DNA of 64,000 nucleotides from Parvularcula sp. LCG005 (GCF_032930845.1 NZ_CP136758.1:2309001-2373000); one strand, 5' to 3'; counted from the stretch's first letter, positions 52,491 to 61,714 are shown. The notes: generated by a model not told the origin, from the sequence alone. Numbers and translations: made by a program.

Positions 52491-52524
52491 AATATAGTCA
52501 CACTTGTGTAAATCCCCCTTTAAC
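52491..52524 (-). promoter_or_regulatory. CtrA-like box with -10 element, motB promoter
   Basis: Minus-strand GTTAA-AGGGGGA-TTTA (52524-52509) is followed after 12 nt by TATATT (52496-52491). One base differs from the CtrA consensus. It lies between the divergent motB and fliM genes. Confidence 0.55.
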
Positions 52525-52564
52525 CCCCCTCGCGAGAAAAGCGTTTTCTGACGGAGGACGAATC

Positions 52565-53470
52565 GTGACGGCAGATAGCGGTGCGAAAGCATTACGACGG
52601 TTGGTAGAACACCCATTGCGGATCCCGCAGCATTTGCGCGGTGTGGCCGATAGCCTGACAGATCTGGGTGAGCCCCTGGGCGAGGTGGTGACTGAATTTA
52701 TTCGCAAACCGGTCGAGGTCTCTTTGCCTCTGCTGGCGCGTATCATGTCGCCTGTCCCGCAGGAGGACGGCAGTCGCAGCTTTGACTGTCACGTGGTTGA
52801 TGGGGCGCCCGCCATGCGGCTGATCCTGTCTCCGGAAGAAGGCGCAACGCTGGCGCGTCAGCTTTTTGCGCGGGATATGGACGAGCCCGTTCTGCTCACC
52901 TCCATCACGCAGGGCTTTGCCTCCCGCATGGCCATGGCCCTGATCATGGAAAGCGGGGCTGCGTATCAGCCACCGAAGCTAATCAAGTCGCCCGCGACGC
53001 CGTTGAGTGACCTTCCCGTTCTCAAGATCGAATATGGCTTTGCCATTCCGGATGGCTCCCGCGTGTCCATGACCGTGGAACTGGCGCGTCCCTTTACAGA
53101 TTCCATCGCCCGGCCGCCGACACGCGTGCCGCAGTCGACAATCGACCAGACGCCGTTTCCAATTGTCGCGGTTCTTGCCGATCAAATGATGCGCCTGGCC
53201 GCTCTGGACGACCTGCAGCCCGGATCTGTCATCCAACTGGATGAGGCTTCTGTCGAAAAAGTCGACCTTCGGGCGATCACACCATTCAATTCGACCTCAC
53301 TGGCCAAAGGCGTCATGGGGGCAGAAAAAGGCATCCGCTCAATCCAGATCCGGGGCGAAGGGTCGATCGACACCGCAGCGATGCAGCCGCCGGCCAGTGA
53401 GGCGGAAAGTGCCGACGACGATTTTGACCTCGGTATCGACATGAATTTTGCGCAGCCTGCGCTCGGCTAA
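52565..53470 (+). CDS. fliM: FliM-like flagellar motor switch protein (divergent)
   Basis: C-ring protein of 301 residues. A middle domain (about 30-180) and a C-terminal SpoA domain (about 210-270, LDDLQPGSVIQLDEASVEKVDL) have the FliM order. The N-terminal CheY-binding motif of enteric FliM (LSQxEIDxLL) is absent: the protein begins MTADSGAKALRRLVEHPLRI. A short acidic tail ends the protein. The GTG/ATG choice: coding begins with GTG at 52565, preceded by CGGAGGACG. It is divergent from motB. Identification as FliM rests on domain order and on the flagellar context. Confidence 0.78.
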   Translation: MTADSGAKALRRLVEHPLRIPQHLRGVADSLTDLGEPLGEVVTEFIRKPVEVSLPLLARIMSPVPQEDGSRSFDCHVVDGAPAMRLILSPEEGATLARQLFARDMDEPVLLTSITQGFASRMAMALIMESGAAYQPPKLIKSPATPLSDLPVLKIEYGFAIPDGSRVSMTVELARPFTDSIARPPTRVPQSTIDQTPFPIVAVLADQMMRLAALDDLQPGSVIQLDEASVEKVDLRAITPFNSTSLAKGVMGAEKGIRSIQIRGEGSIDTAAMQPPASEAESADDDFDLGIDMNFAQPALG

Positions 53471-53542
53471 TTCACGCGTCGGTCTTTTCTTTCGCCTGAC
53501 AACGGCTTATCGGTGCCCGCATTCCAAGAGTTGAGGGACACC

Positions 53543-54724
53543 ATGCCGCATTTCAGCGAACTGACGCCGCGCCCAGCCGATGCCCTGCTCGGCCTGATGG
53601 CCGCCTATCGGGCCGATCCGCGCACGGACAAGATTGATCTCGGGGTTGGCGTTTATCGCGACCAGACCGGTAACACACCGGTCCTTGCTGCGGTCCGCGA
53701 TGCCGAGCGCCGTCTCGCCGAAACCCAGACCACCAAGGTTTATGAAGGGCCACAAGGCAATCTGGCCTATTGCGAAGCCATTCAGACCATGGTGCGCGGC
53801 AGTGATCCGAGCGGCTGCGCAATCACCTTTGCTACCCCCGGCGGCACGGGCGGTCTTTCCCTTGGCATGTCGCTATACCGGCGGACGCGTGAAAACGGCC
53901 GGGTATGGATCAGCCGCCCGACATGGCCCAACCACCAGCATATTGCACAGACCGTGGGCCTTCAGGTCGGCAGCTATGGCTACGCCGACGCCACTGATCC
54001 GGGCGTGGATCTGGATCGGATGCTGTCCGACCTTGGTGAGGCAAAGCGCGGCGACATGGTTCTGGTTCAAGGCCCCTGCCACAACCCCACCGGCATTGAT
54101 CTCAGCCACGATCAATGGCTGACGCTTGCAGACTTTTGTCAGGAAAAGGGCCTGCTGCCCCTGATCGACACCGCGTATCATGGCTTCGCCGCGTCCCTTG
54201 ATGACGATATTGCGGGCGTTCAGGCGTTCTTGCAGAAGTGCGCTGACGTGCTCGTCGTCTATTCCTGCTCGAAGAATTTCGGTCTTTATCGTGAACGCTC
54301 TGGCGCGCTGATCGTCCAGACCGATGACGAGAAGTCGCTCGAAGCCGTCCGGACCCATCTCGCCGATGTGGCGCGCGCCATCTATTCCATGCCGCCTGCC
54401 CACGGTCCCGCGATCGTTGCGACGATCCTCGGCGACGCCGATCTTCGCAAGGCGTGGACGGAGGAGCTGGCCTCCATGCGCACACGGATGGTTGAACTGC
54501 GACGCCAGCTGGCCGCCGCCCTGCAGCCACGCTCGAACAGCTATGACCCGGCGGTTCTGAACGCTCAGAACGGCATGTTCTCACAGCTGCCATTCGTCGA
54601 AGGCGGTATCGCCGAACTGCGCGAACGCGGCCTCTACATTCCTGGCAGCGGCCGGCTCAACATTGCTGGCCTGGTCAGTGAGGACATTGATCGGGCAGCG
54701 GCGGAAATGAGCGCCTACCTCTAG
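53543..54724 (+). CDS. Aromatic/aspartate aminotransferase (class I, PLP-dependent)
   Basis: Class I aminotransferase of 393 residues close to TyrB/AspC. The N-terminal LGVGVYRDQTGNTPVL binds substrate, YCEAIQTMVRG and FATPGGTGGLSLGMSLYRR follow, and GPCHNPTGID is typical. The PLP lysine is K244 in SCSKNFGLYRER. It moves amino groups between aromatic amino acids or aspartate and 2-oxoglutarate. The start at 53543 (MPHFSELTP) follows GAGGGAC; a GTG ten codons upstream is rejected. It converges on egtD with 3 bp between stops. Confidence 0.93.
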   Translation: MPHFSELTPRPADALLGLMAAYRADPRTDKIDLGVGVYRDQTGNTPVLAAVRDAERRLAETQTTKVYEGPQGNLAYCEAIQTMVRGSDPSGCAITFATPGGTGGLSLGMSLYRRTRENGRVWISRPTWPNHQHIAQTVGLQVGSYGYADATDPGVDLDRMLSDLGEAKRGDMVLVQGPCHNPTGIDLSHDQWLTLADFCQEKGLLPLIDTAYHGFAASLDDDIAGVQAFLQKCADVLVVYSCSKNFGLYRERSGALIVQTDDEKSLEAVRTHLADVARAIYSMPPAHGPAIVATILGDADLRKAWTEELASMRTRMVELRRQLAAALQPRSNSYDPAVLNAQNGMFSQLPFVEGGIAELRERGLYIPGSGRLNIAGLVSEDIDRAAAEMSAYL

Positions 54725-54727
54725 GCC

Positions 54728-55678
54728 TCAGACGGCCTCGAAAAGCTGGACGGAGAAATAGTCTTTTGCATCCGTCCAGCTATCAGCCACGCGCCAACCC
54801 GTCCGGGCGGCCATGGCGCTGATCTGATCGAGACTGAATTTGCGGGAATTCTCCGTGTGGATGGTCTCGCCCTTGGTAAAATGGATCGTCTGGTCTGCGA
54901 GATGGACGTCCTGATCCTTCACACTGACAAGATGCATTTCAATCCGGGATTTTTCATCGTTCCATCGAGCTTCGTGCTGGAAGGCCTCCAGATCGAAATC
55001 GGCATCGAGTTCTCGGTTGATCCGCCGTAAAATATTGAGGTTGAAGGCAGCGGTGACCCCCTGTTCATCGTCATAGGCGGGGACCAGTACGTCTTCGCTC
55101 TTCCGCAGATCAACGCCGATCAGGAGCATACCATTATCGCCCAAGGTCCGGCGCGCATGGCGCAGGAACCGATCAATCTCGTCATCAGACAGATTGCCGA
55201 CCGTCGAGCCCGGGAAAAAGCCCACACGACGCCCGGCACCCTCGCCGCGCGGCAGGTCGACCGGGGACAGGAAATCGCCGACCACCGGCGTCACCTGCAG
55301 CGTCTCATAATCTGCCTCGAATTGGCGGGCAGTATCATCGAGATAGGCGGACGACACATCGATGGGTACGTACAAGGATGGATCTGACAGCGCATCGAGA
55401 ATGAGCCGCGTCTTGATCGACGACCCGGCACCATATTCCACCATGACCGCGCCCGGCCCCACATGGTCAGCAACGGCAGACGCACACGCCGTCAGGATCG
55501 ACCGTTCCGTACGCGTTGGATAATATTCGGGAAGCTCGGTGATTTCTTCAAAGAGGTGCGAGCCTCTTTTGTCATAGAGCCAGCGGCATGGCAGGGATTT
55601 CTGCGGCTCGTTCAGGCCGGTCAGCACATCAGCCAGAAACGGATTTTCTGGCAGTCGCGTCTGGTACGTCATTGTCAT
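54728..55678 (-). CDS. egtD: L-histidine N-alpha-methyltransferase EgtD
   Basis: SAM-dependent methyltransferase of 316 residues that makes hercynine from histidine in the ergothioneine pathway. [46 protein letters not shown] (SAM loop) and [17 protein letters not shown] match EgtD. The start at 55678 overlaps the egtB stop as ATGA. It is translated with egtB. Confidence 0.94.
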   Translation of the reverse strand: MTMTYQTRLPENPFLADVLTGLNEPQKSLPCRWLYDKRGSHLFEEITELPEYYPTRTERSILTACASAVADHVGPGAVMVEYGAGSSIKTRLILDALSDPSLYVPIDVSSAYLDDTARQFEADYETLQVTPVVGDFLSPVDLPRGEGAGRRVGFFPGSTVGNLSDDEIDRFLRHARRTLGDNGMLLIGVDLRKSEDVLVPAYDDEQGVTAAFNLNILRRINRELDADFDLEAFQHEARWNDEKSRIEMHLVSVKDQDVHLADQTIHFTKGETIHTENSRKFSLDQISAMAARTGWRVADSWTDAKDYFSVQLFEAV

Positions 55679-56949
55679 AGGTCTTTCGCAAGGCGCAGGC
55701 CGGAGAACTGCCACCGTTTGTCAGGATGGAAAAAATTGCGGTAGCAGGCGCGGATATGATGGCCCGAGGTGACGCAGGAGCCGCCGCGCAGCACCATCTG
55801 CCCGCTCATGAACTTGCCATTATATTCGCCAATTGCGCCCGTCGCAGGCTTGTATTTCGGGTACGGCACAAACGGGCTGGCGGTCCATTCCCACACATCA
55901 CCGAACATGCCGCAAAGACCATCTGTATGCGAAGTCTTCTGGGCCTTGGGCCGTAGCCGTCCGCTTGGTGCAAAATTGCCCTCAGCCGACCGTCCGCGCG
56001 CTGCATGCTCCCACTCAAATTCTGTTGGTAGCCGCGCACCGGCCCAGCTGGCGAACGCATCCGCCTCGTAAAAACTCACGTGACAGACGGGGGCATCGGG
56101 ATCGACGGGCTGTGCGCCCTTCAGGGTCATCGTCCACCATTCGCCATCGCGCTGGTGCCAATATTCCGGTGCCGTCCAGCCCTGCGCCTGCCGCGCGGCA
56201 TATCCGTCAGACAGCCAGAGCGATGGTTCGGCGTATCCTCTGGCCTTGATGAACTCGATCCACTCACCATTGGTGACGGCTCGGTTCGCCAGCTGAAAAT
56301 CACCAAGCAGCACATCGTGGCGCGGTCCTTCGCAATCGAACGCGAATTCCTCGCCGTCATTGCCAATGCTGACCTGCCCTCCCCGCACCGTCACATAGTC
56401 AACCGGCGGCGCGTCACTGCTGTCGAATGAAAGTGGTTCTGGGGCGCGATAGGCAGGCAAAAGCGGATTTTGCGCAAAGAGGTGAAGGATGTCCGTCAGG
56501 AAGAGTTCCTGATGCTGCTGCTCGTGGGCCAGGCCGAGGGTGACCAGCGCCGACAGCTCCTCATCGGGATCGGCCAGCAGCGCCTCCATGTACGCATCCA
56601 CATGCGCCCGGTAGTCGAGCACTTTCTCAAGGGCGGGACGGGTCAGCAATCCCCGCTTGGGTCGCGCATGCCGAGGGCCAACCGCGTCGTAGTAGGAATT
56701 GAACAGATAGCCAAAATTCTCGTCAAACAGGGCATCCTCACCCAGGCGCGGCAGGACGATGAAGGTCTCGAAAAACCAGGTCGTGTGCGCGAGATGCCAT
56801 TTGGCGGGACTTGCGTCCTCCATCGACTGGGCCGTGGCGTCCGCATCGGACAGCCCCTTGGCCATGTCACGAGTCACCTGCCGCACATGACGAAACGCAT
56901 CAATGAGAGACGCAGTATGCTGCTCCAGCGGGTGGTGATTGACACTCAT
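55675..56949 (-). CDS. egtB: Ergothioneine sulfoxide synthase EgtB
   Basis: Non-haem iron enzyme of 424 residues that joins hercynine and a thiol (gamma-Glu-Cys or Cys) with oxygen. The DinB-like N-terminus has the iron ligands H52 (WHLAH) and the HX3HXE set H142, H146 and E148. The C-terminal FGE-sulfatase-like domain includes [46 protein letters not shown]-type and RGGSC. Whether EgtC is needed cannot be judged; no egtC or egtE is adjacent. Confidence 0.95.
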   Translation of the reverse strand: MSVNHHPLEQHTASLIDAFRHVRQVTRDMAKGLSDADATAQSMEDASPAKWHLAHTTWFFETFIVLPRLGEDALFDENFGYLFNSYYDAVGPRHARPKRGLLTRPALEKVLDYRAHVDAYMEALLADPDEELSALVTLGLAHEQQHQELFLTDILHLFAQNPLLPAYRAPEPLSFDSSDAPPVDYVTVRGGQVSIGNDGEEFAFDCEGPRHDVLLGDFQLANRAVTNGEWIEFIKARGYAEPSLWLSDGYAARQAQGWTAPEYWHQRDGEWWTMTLKGAQPVDPDAPVCHVSFYEADAFASWAGARLPTEFEWEHAARGRSAEGNFAPSGRLRPKAQKTSHTDGLCGMFGDVWEWTASPFVPYPKYKPATGAIGEYNGKFMSGQMVLRGGSCVTSGHHIRACYRNFFHPDKRWQFSGLRLAKDL

Positions 56950-57091
56950 GGCTCGTCTCCTCCCGCCTCACGCACCCTGCCGGGGCCTCCGCGCGGTTTC
57001 GAAAGACATAGGTCAAGGACGGCGGGCGTCCACGTCGGGACGTGCATTTTGCTGGGCCATGACGGCCGCATTTCAAACGCTGTAGGAAGAC

Positions 57092-57165
57092 TGGAGCGGG
57101 TAACGAGAATCGAACTCGTAACTAAAGCTTGGGAAGCTGCCGTGATACCTTTTCACCATACCCGC
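57092..57165 (-). tRNA. tRNA-Gly (anticodon CCC)
   Basis: A 74-nt cloverleaf is read on the minus strand. The acceptor stem is GCGGGTA/TACCCGC, the anticodon loop TTCCCAA gives CCC, the T-loop is GTTCGATTC, and CCA is encoded at the 3' end. It agrees with bacterial tRNA-Gly(CCC). It stands alone between egtB and the radical SAM gene. Confidence 0.93.
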
Positions 57166-57302
57166 TCGGGCCGCCGAAAATCGTCGATCCCACCGGCCAT
57201 GTCAACTCAAAGAAATTGATTCCTGCGTCACCTTTGCAACCCCACTGGCGAATAGAGCGTAGTTGACTATGGTACGCAGTTCGTTCGCAGAAAGGATGAT
57301 GC

Positions 57303-58235
57303 ATGGCAGATGGTGCAGTCGCCCTGAAATTCTCAGATCCCCACACGACCGCCAAGGGCGAGGACCGCGCCTGGGTTCCCACGACAACGCTGCGGACGCT
57401 GTGGCTGAACACAGGAACGCTGTGCAACATCGCCTGTGAGAACTGTTATATTCAGTCCACCCCCACCAATGACGATCTCGTCTATCTTCGCCGTGAAGAG
57501 GCTCTGCCCTATCTGGACGAAGCCCTGACGATGGGCACGCAGGAGATCGGTCTGACGGGCGGCGAGCCCTTCATGAACCCCGATTGCATTGGCATCATCA
57601 TCGATGCGCTTGATCGCGGCTTTGAAGTCCTCGTGCTGACCAACGCCATGAAGCCGATGATGCGCCCCCGGATAAAAGAAGGACTGCTGGGGATCCCCCA
57701 CGACCTTCGTGACAGGCTGACGCTCCGTGTATCGCTCGACCACTACACGGCCGCTCTGCATAATGAGGAGCGCGGACCGGGCGCGTTCGATATCGCCGCA
57801 GAAGGCCTTGCATGGCTGCGCGATAACGGGTTCCGCATGGCTATTGCCGGCCGCACCATGTGGGGGGAGGACGAAGCCGCTTCCCGCAATGGCTATGAGA
57901 CATTGATCAGCGATCTGTCTCTGCCCATTGATGCGACAGATCCCAAACAGTTGGTGCTGTTTGCCGAGATGCGCGCGAAGGACGATCCGCCGGAAATCAC
58001 CACCGCCTGTTGGGGCATTCTGGGCAAGTCGCCTGAGCAGATCATGTGCTCTTCATCACGAATGGTGGTAAAACGAAAAGGCGCCGCAGCGCCGGTCGTA
58101 CTGTCCTGCACATTGCTGGCCTATGACAGCCGGTTTGAAATGGGCCGCACCCTGAAAGAAGCGGCCCGTCCAGTGTCACTCAATCACAAATGGTGCGCTA
58201 CATTCTGCGTCCTTGGCGGATCGAGCTGTTCCTGA
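57303..58235 (+). CDS. Radical SAM protein of unknown function
   Basis: Protein of 310 residues. The radical SAM cluster motif is CNIACENCY with C41, C45 and C48, in the context LWLNTGTLCN. GLTGGEPFMNPD (about 80-91) is the GGEP SAM-binding motif. The C-terminal part holds at least six further cysteines (TACWG, MCSSS, SCTLL, WCATFC, SSCS), suggesting an auxiliary iron-sulfur cluster of the SPASM/Twitch kind. No precursor peptide or partner is adjacent. Substrate unknown. Confidence 0.88.
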   Translation: MADGAVALKFSDPHTTAKGEDRAWVPTTTLRTLWLNTGTLCNIACENCYIQSTPTNDDLVYLRREEALPYLDEALTMGTQEIGLTGGEPFMNPDCIGIIIDALDRGFEVLVLTNAMKPMMRPRIKEGLLGIPHDLRDRLTLRVSLDHYTAALHNEERGPGAFDIAAEGLAWLRDNGFRMAIAGRTMWGEDEAASRNGYETLISDLSLPIDATDPKQLVLFAEMRAKDDPPEITTACWGILGKSPEQIMCSSSRMVVKRKGAAAPVVLSCTLLAYDSRFEMGRTLKEAARPVSLNHKWCATFCVLGGSSCS

Positions 58236-58240
58236 TCCGA

Positions 58241-58747
58241 TCAGGCGCCTCTCAGGAAGTCCATCTTGCCCAAAGGCACGCCGCAGCTGCGCAGGATGCC
58301 GTAAGCGGTCGTTGTATGGAAATAGACGTTCGGCAGGATCATGTTCTGAACATAGGCATGGCGGCTGAGCGTCATGTTTTCCTTGCCCACTGGAAAAGTG
58401 ATGTCTGCTGACGGATCGGCATCGAGGGCATCGGTGTCCAGGCCCTGAATCACTGCATGGGCTTTGCCGACGCGTTCGATCAGTTCGGCAAAGCTTTTCT
58501 CATCATCCGTAAACGATGGAATATCAGCGCCAGCAAGGCGGGAGAGACCGCGCGCAGCAATGTCGCACGCAATCTGCGGCTGGCGGATCATTGGCAGCAT
58601 GTCAGGCACAAGACGCCAGTTGAGGTAGACGCTCTCATCAACGCCTTTTTCAGCGGCGTGGTCAGCCGCTTTCTTTAGCATGTTGGTCAGCGCGCCAAAC
58701 ATCTGGCCGGTCGCCGCATGGGCAATCTGGGATAAAGTATAAGTCAT
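58241..58747 (-). CDS. DUF1993 family protein
   Basis: Protein of 168 residues of the DUF1993 family (PF09351), a DinB-like four-helix fold. Typical segments are MFGALTNMLKKAADHAAEKG near the N-terminus, WRLVPDMLPMIRQPQIACD, and NVYFHTTTAYGILRSCGVPLGKMDFL at the C-terminus. The function is unknown. It converges on the radical SAM gene, with 5 bp between stops. Confidence 0.85.
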   Translation of the reverse strand: MTYTLSQIAHAATGQMFGALTNMLKKAADHAAEKGVDESVYLNWRLVPDMLPMIRQPQIACDIAARGLSRLAGADIPSFTDDEKSFAELIERVGKAHAVIQGLDTDALDADPSADITFPVGKENMTLSRHAYVQNMILPNVYFHTTTAYGILRSCGVPLGKMDFLRGA

Positions 58748-58848
58748 GGACAGTCCTCCGCGACCCGCTTCTGGGTCGGGTGGCGGCTTGCGCGCAGGGG
58801 CTCAAGACGTCAACACGAGGGATGAAATAGGCCCGGAGAGATTTTGTG

Positions 58849-59517
58849 ATGAAGGACAACCAGCGCGGCGCGGACGGCCACGAGATCGCCCTTGAGGCAC
58901 GGCAGGCCACTGACGACCGACTGCATTCGCCTTCCGTGGCCCGCAATTGGGGGCCGATCGTTGAGGCGTTTGGAGAATTGATGCCGGTGGCGGGCCACGT
59001 ATTGGAGCTGGGATCCGGGACCGGTGAGCATGCGGCCCGACTGTGCGTCGCCTATCCGGATCTGCGCTGGCAGCCGTCCGACCCCGACGCCACATCAAGA
59101 CGCAGTATTGCGTCTTGGGCCAGCTCCATTCCTGATGGCCGAATGGCCCCGCCTCTGGACATAAGGGCGGATGACACATGGTGGACAAGTCAGAAGGGGC
59201 CCACGCCAGACGCTATCGTATCGATCAACATGATTCATATTGCGCCCTGGGCCGCAGCGGAGGGGCTTTTTCACGGTGCCGGGCAGGTCCTTGCCTCTGG
59301 GGGCCGCGTCTTTCTCTACGGCCCGTTCAAACGCCATGGCGCAACTGCGGAGAGCAATCTGCGCTTTGATGCGGACCTCAAACGCCGCAATCCGGATTGG
59401 GGGGTGCGGGATCTGGACGCGGAGATCGCGCCGCTGGCCCACGCGGCGGGCTTCACGCACATGTCCGTTCGGGACATGCCCGCGAACAATCTGTCCGTGT
59501 GCTTTGTCAAAGACTGA
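58849..59517 (+). CDS. DUF938 family SAM-dependent methyltransferase
   Basis: Class I methyltransferase-like protein of 222 residues. HSPSVARNWGPI near the N-terminus is the DUF938 signature; VLELGSGTGEHAARL is the SAM motif I; SINMIHIAPW and LYGPFKRHG follow. The substrate is unknown. Start taken at the ATG (58849) after GGAGAG; a GTG one codon earlier is possible. Confidence 0.88.
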   Translation: MKDNQRGADGHEIALEARQATDDRLHSPSVARNWGPIVEAFGELMPVAGHVLELGSGTGEHAARLCVAYPDLRWQPSDPDATSRRSIASWASSIPDGRMAPPLDIRADDTWWTSQKGPTPDAIVSINMIHIAPWAAAEGLFHGAGQVLASGGRVFLYGPFKRHGATAESNLRFDADLKRRNPDWGVRDLDAEIAPLAHAAGFTHMSVRDMPANNLSVCFVKD

Positions 59518-59520
59518 TGG

Positions 59521-60081
59521 TCAGGTGAACTGATAGAACCGGACGATGCTGTCGCCGAATACCCGTTCATCGACCAGGATAATGCCAGCCAGGTCGGCAG
59601 CGGCCTCCGCTTTGCCCTGCTCAACAACGGCCAGCGCCCCCGGCGCCATCCAGCCACCGGCGACCAGTTCACTCAATGCAGGGTCAACCAGATCCTGCCC
59701 ATAAGGCGGATCAAGAAAGGCGATGGTGAACGCCTCGCCCAGGCCGCCGGGCTTGGCCCCGAGACTGGTGGCAGAGCGCCGATGGATCCGCGTCGCGCCG
59801 TTCAACTGCAACGCCTCCTGATTATCTCTGATCGCGCCGCGTGCGCTCGCAGCCGTCTCGACGAAAAGGCAGAAGCTGCCGCCGCGGGACATCGCCTCAA
59901 ACCCCAGCGCGCCGGAGCCCGCGAACAGGTCGATGATCCGAACGCCTTCAAGCTCTACATCGTCCCTGTGCATCAGGATGTTGAAGACCGACTCTCGCGT
60001 TCGGTCCGTTGTCGGCCGCGTACCGGTACCCTTGGGCGCTACGATAGGCCGTCCCTTGAACTGTCCGCCCACAATCCGCAT
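59521..60081 (-). CDS. rsmD: 16S rRNA (guanine(966)-N(2))-methyltransferase RsmD
   Basis: rRNA methyltransferase of 186 residues. MRIVGGQFKGRPI at the N-terminus, the SAM loop DLFAGSGALG (51-60) and the catalytic DPPY (124-127) identify it. It methylates G966 of 16S rRNA. The ATG overlaps the rluB stop by one base. Confidence 0.95.
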   Translation of the reverse strand: MRIVGGQFKGRPIVAPKGTGTRPTTDRTRESVFNILMHRDDVELEGVRIIDLFAGSGALGFEAMSRGGSFCLFVETAASARGAIRDNQEALQLNGATRIHRRSATSLGAKPGGLGEAFTIAFLDPPYGQDLVDPALSELVAGGWMAPGALAVVEQGKAEAAADLAGIILVDERVFGDSIVRFYQFT

Positions 60082-60848
60082 CAGATGAGGCCCAGCTCGG
60101 CAGCACGCTTCTTGCCCAGCTGATCGACGAGCTGCCTGCGCGGCACCTCCTCCACCTCGCCCCGCTTCAGGTTACCGAGCTGGAACGGGCCATAGGAAAG
60201 GCGGATGAGCCGGTTCACCTGCAGCCCCAGATGGCGACAGACATTCCGGATCTCGCGGTTCTTCCCCTCATGGATCGAGATGGTCAGCCACACATTGCCG
60301 CCCTGTACCTGGTCCAGCACCGCTTCGATCGGGCCATAAGAGACCCCTTCGACGGTGACGCCATCCTTGAGGCGATCAAGCTGGCTCTGGGTGGCGCGGC
60401 CATAGGCCCGCACACGATAACGCCGACGCCAACCGGTCGACGGCAGCTCGAGAAAACGCGCCAGTCCGCCGTCAGTCGTGAGAAGCAGCAGGCCTTCTGT
60501 ATTGAGGTCGAGACGTCCGATCGACACTACCCGAGGCAGGCCCGGTGGCAGGGCCTCAAAGACGGTCGCCCGTCCCTGCGGGTCTTTGTGCGTCGTCACC
60601 AGGCCCTCCGGCTTGTGATAGCGCCAGAGCTGGATCTGCGCCTTGCCGCCGACCCGTTCGCCATCAAAGCGGATATCATCTGCCGCCGTGACCTTGGTCG
60701 CCGGTGTGCGCACAGTCTGACCATTGACCGTAATACGGCCCTCGCCGATCAGCTTTTCGGCATCGCGGCGTGAGGCAATCCCGGCATGTGCCAGAAATTT
60801 GGCAATTCTTTCACCATCCTGCGGTGATTTCTGTGTCTCTTCAGTCAT
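60081..60848 (-). CDS. rluB: 23S rRNA pseudouridine synthase, RluB type
   Basis: Pseudouridine synthase of 255 residues. An N-terminal S4 RNA-binding domain (about 13-60, RIAKFLAHAGIASRRDAEKLI) is followed by the RsuA/RluB catalytic domain with GRLDLNTEGLLLLT, catalytic D114. Length fits the compact alphaproteobacterial form. RluB, RluE and RluF are hard to tell apart; RluB is the best fit. It is coupled with rsmD. Confidence 0.88.
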   Translation of the reverse strand: MTEETQKSPQDGERIAKFLAHAGIASRRDAEKLIGEGRITVNGQTVRTPATKVTAADDIRFDGERVGGKAQIQLWRYHKPEGLVTTHKDPQGRATVFEALPPGLPRVVSIGRLDLNTEGLLLLTTDGGLARFLELPSTGWRRRYRVRAYGRATQSQLDRLKDGVTVEGVSYGPIEAVLDQVQGGNVWLTISIHEGKNREIRNVCRHLGLQVNRLIRLSYGPFQLGNLKRGEVEEVPRRQLVDQLGKKRAAELGLI

Positions 60849-60936
60849 GACGCTGCCCTAGGCGCAATTTTCCTTTTTGCGCAAGAAGACTATTTCCATC
60901 ACTGCAGCGCCACGATTGGCGATTATATGATGAAAA

Positions 60937-60960
60937 GATCACGTGTCAGAACACGCGATC
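60937..60960 (+). other. Hairpin in the leader of the OmpA-type lipoprotein gene
   Basis: GATC-A-CGTGT (60937-60946) pairs with ACACG-C-GATC (60951-60960) around a CAGA loop with one mismatch. It lies about 50 bp before the ATG. No T-run follows, so it is not a terminator; it may stabilise the mRNA. Confidence 0.3.
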
Positions 60961-61010
60961 GGCGTTACATGTGGACTGTCCGTTGGGGCGGCTTGAGAAC
61001 GAGGATTGAA

Positions 61011-61664
61011 ATGAAGAAGTTTTTGATTGGCGCCGTTGCTGTTACCGCTTCGCTGGCAATGACGGCCTGTACGACAACAGATCCCTACACAGGGGAACGT
61101 AAAGTCTCCAATACTGCCAAAGGCGGCGCCATCGGCGCGGTTGCTGGCGGCGTGATCGGCGCCATCGCTGGCGACGATGAAGCAGCCCTTGCCGGTGCGG
61201 CAGCGGGCGCAGCTTTGGGCGCAGGCGTTGGCAACTACATGGACCGTCAGGAGCAGGAGCTCCGTCGCGAGCTCGCCTCGACAGGTGTTCGCGTCCAGCG
61301 CAATGGCGACAATATCCGCCTTATCATGCCGGGCAACATCACCTTCCCGACCAACCAGTCATCGGTTCGGCCTGAGTTCTACGCGACGCTGAACTCGGTG
61401 AGCAAAGTGCTCGAGAAGTATAACCGCACAAGCGTGCTGGTTGAGGGGCACACCGACAATGTGGGTGCCGATGAATACAACCTCAACCTGTCAATCGCGC
61501 GCGCTGAATCCGTTGGCCAGTATCTGGCCGATCAGGGTGTTGCCATACCGCGCATCCGCGCCCTTGGTTATGGCGAAACCCAGCCGATCCAGTCCAACGC
61601 GACGGATGAAGGCCGGGCCCAGAACCGCCGGGTGGAAATTCAGCTGAGCCCTGTTCAAAGCTGA
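61011..61664 (+). CDS. OmpA-family outer-membrane lipoprotein (YiaD-like)
   Basis: Lipoprotein of 217 residues with lipobox MTAC (about 17-20). A glycine-zipper segment (about 39-80, GGAIGAVAGGVIGAIAG) is followed by the OmpA/Pal peptidoglycan-binding domain with VLVEGHTDNVGADEYNLNLS and NRRVEIQL. It links the outer membrane to peptidoglycan. The start MKKFLIGAVAVTAS at 61011 follows AACGAGGA; an upstream in-frame ATG at 60927 lies in the leader and would bury the signal peptide. Confidence 0.92.
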   Translation: MKKFLIGAVAVTASLAMTACTTTDPYTGERKVSNTAKGGAIGAVAGGVIGAIAGDDEAALAGAAAGAALGAGVGNYMDRQEQELRRELASTGVRVQRNGDNIRLIMPGNITFPTNQSSVRPEFYATLNSVSKVLEKYNRTSVLVEGHTDNVGADEYNLNLSIARAESVGQYLADQGVAIPRIRALGYGETQPIQSNATDEGRAQNRRVEIQLSPVQS

Positions 61665-61686
61665 TCTGCCGGTTCACAGCTTTTGG

Positions 61687-61714
61687 AAAAGGCGCCCCGC
61701 GGGGCGCCTTTTTT
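61687..61714. terminator. Bidirectional terminator after the OmpA-type gene
   Basis: A near-perfect palindrome AAAAGGCGCCCC (61687-61698) and GGGGCGCCTTTT (61701-61712) is followed by T residues on the plus strand. It serves the OmpA-type gene (+) and the converging gene at 61728 (-). Confidence 0.9.

Noticed and set aside
54723-54738. Hairpin AGGCC/GGCCT between the aminotransferase and egtD as a terminator
   Set aside because: Only 5 bp and no T-run.
57031-57044. CACGT/ACGTG hairpin as terminator of the tRNA-Gly transcript
   Set aside because: The T-run is on the wrong side for the minus strand.
57092-57165. Integrated element at the tRNA-Gly 3' end
   Set aside because: No integrase, no repeat of the tRNA end and no change in gene type downstream.
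58231-58245. Palindrome CCTGATCCGATCAGG covering two converging stop codons as a terminator
   Set aside because: The stem has a 1-nt centre and no T-run in either direction; it follows from two TGA codons facing each other.
60927-61010. N-terminal extension of the OmpA-type lipoprotein
   Set aside because: It would place 28 residues in front of a good signal peptide with lipobox, and the preferred ATG has its own ribosome site.
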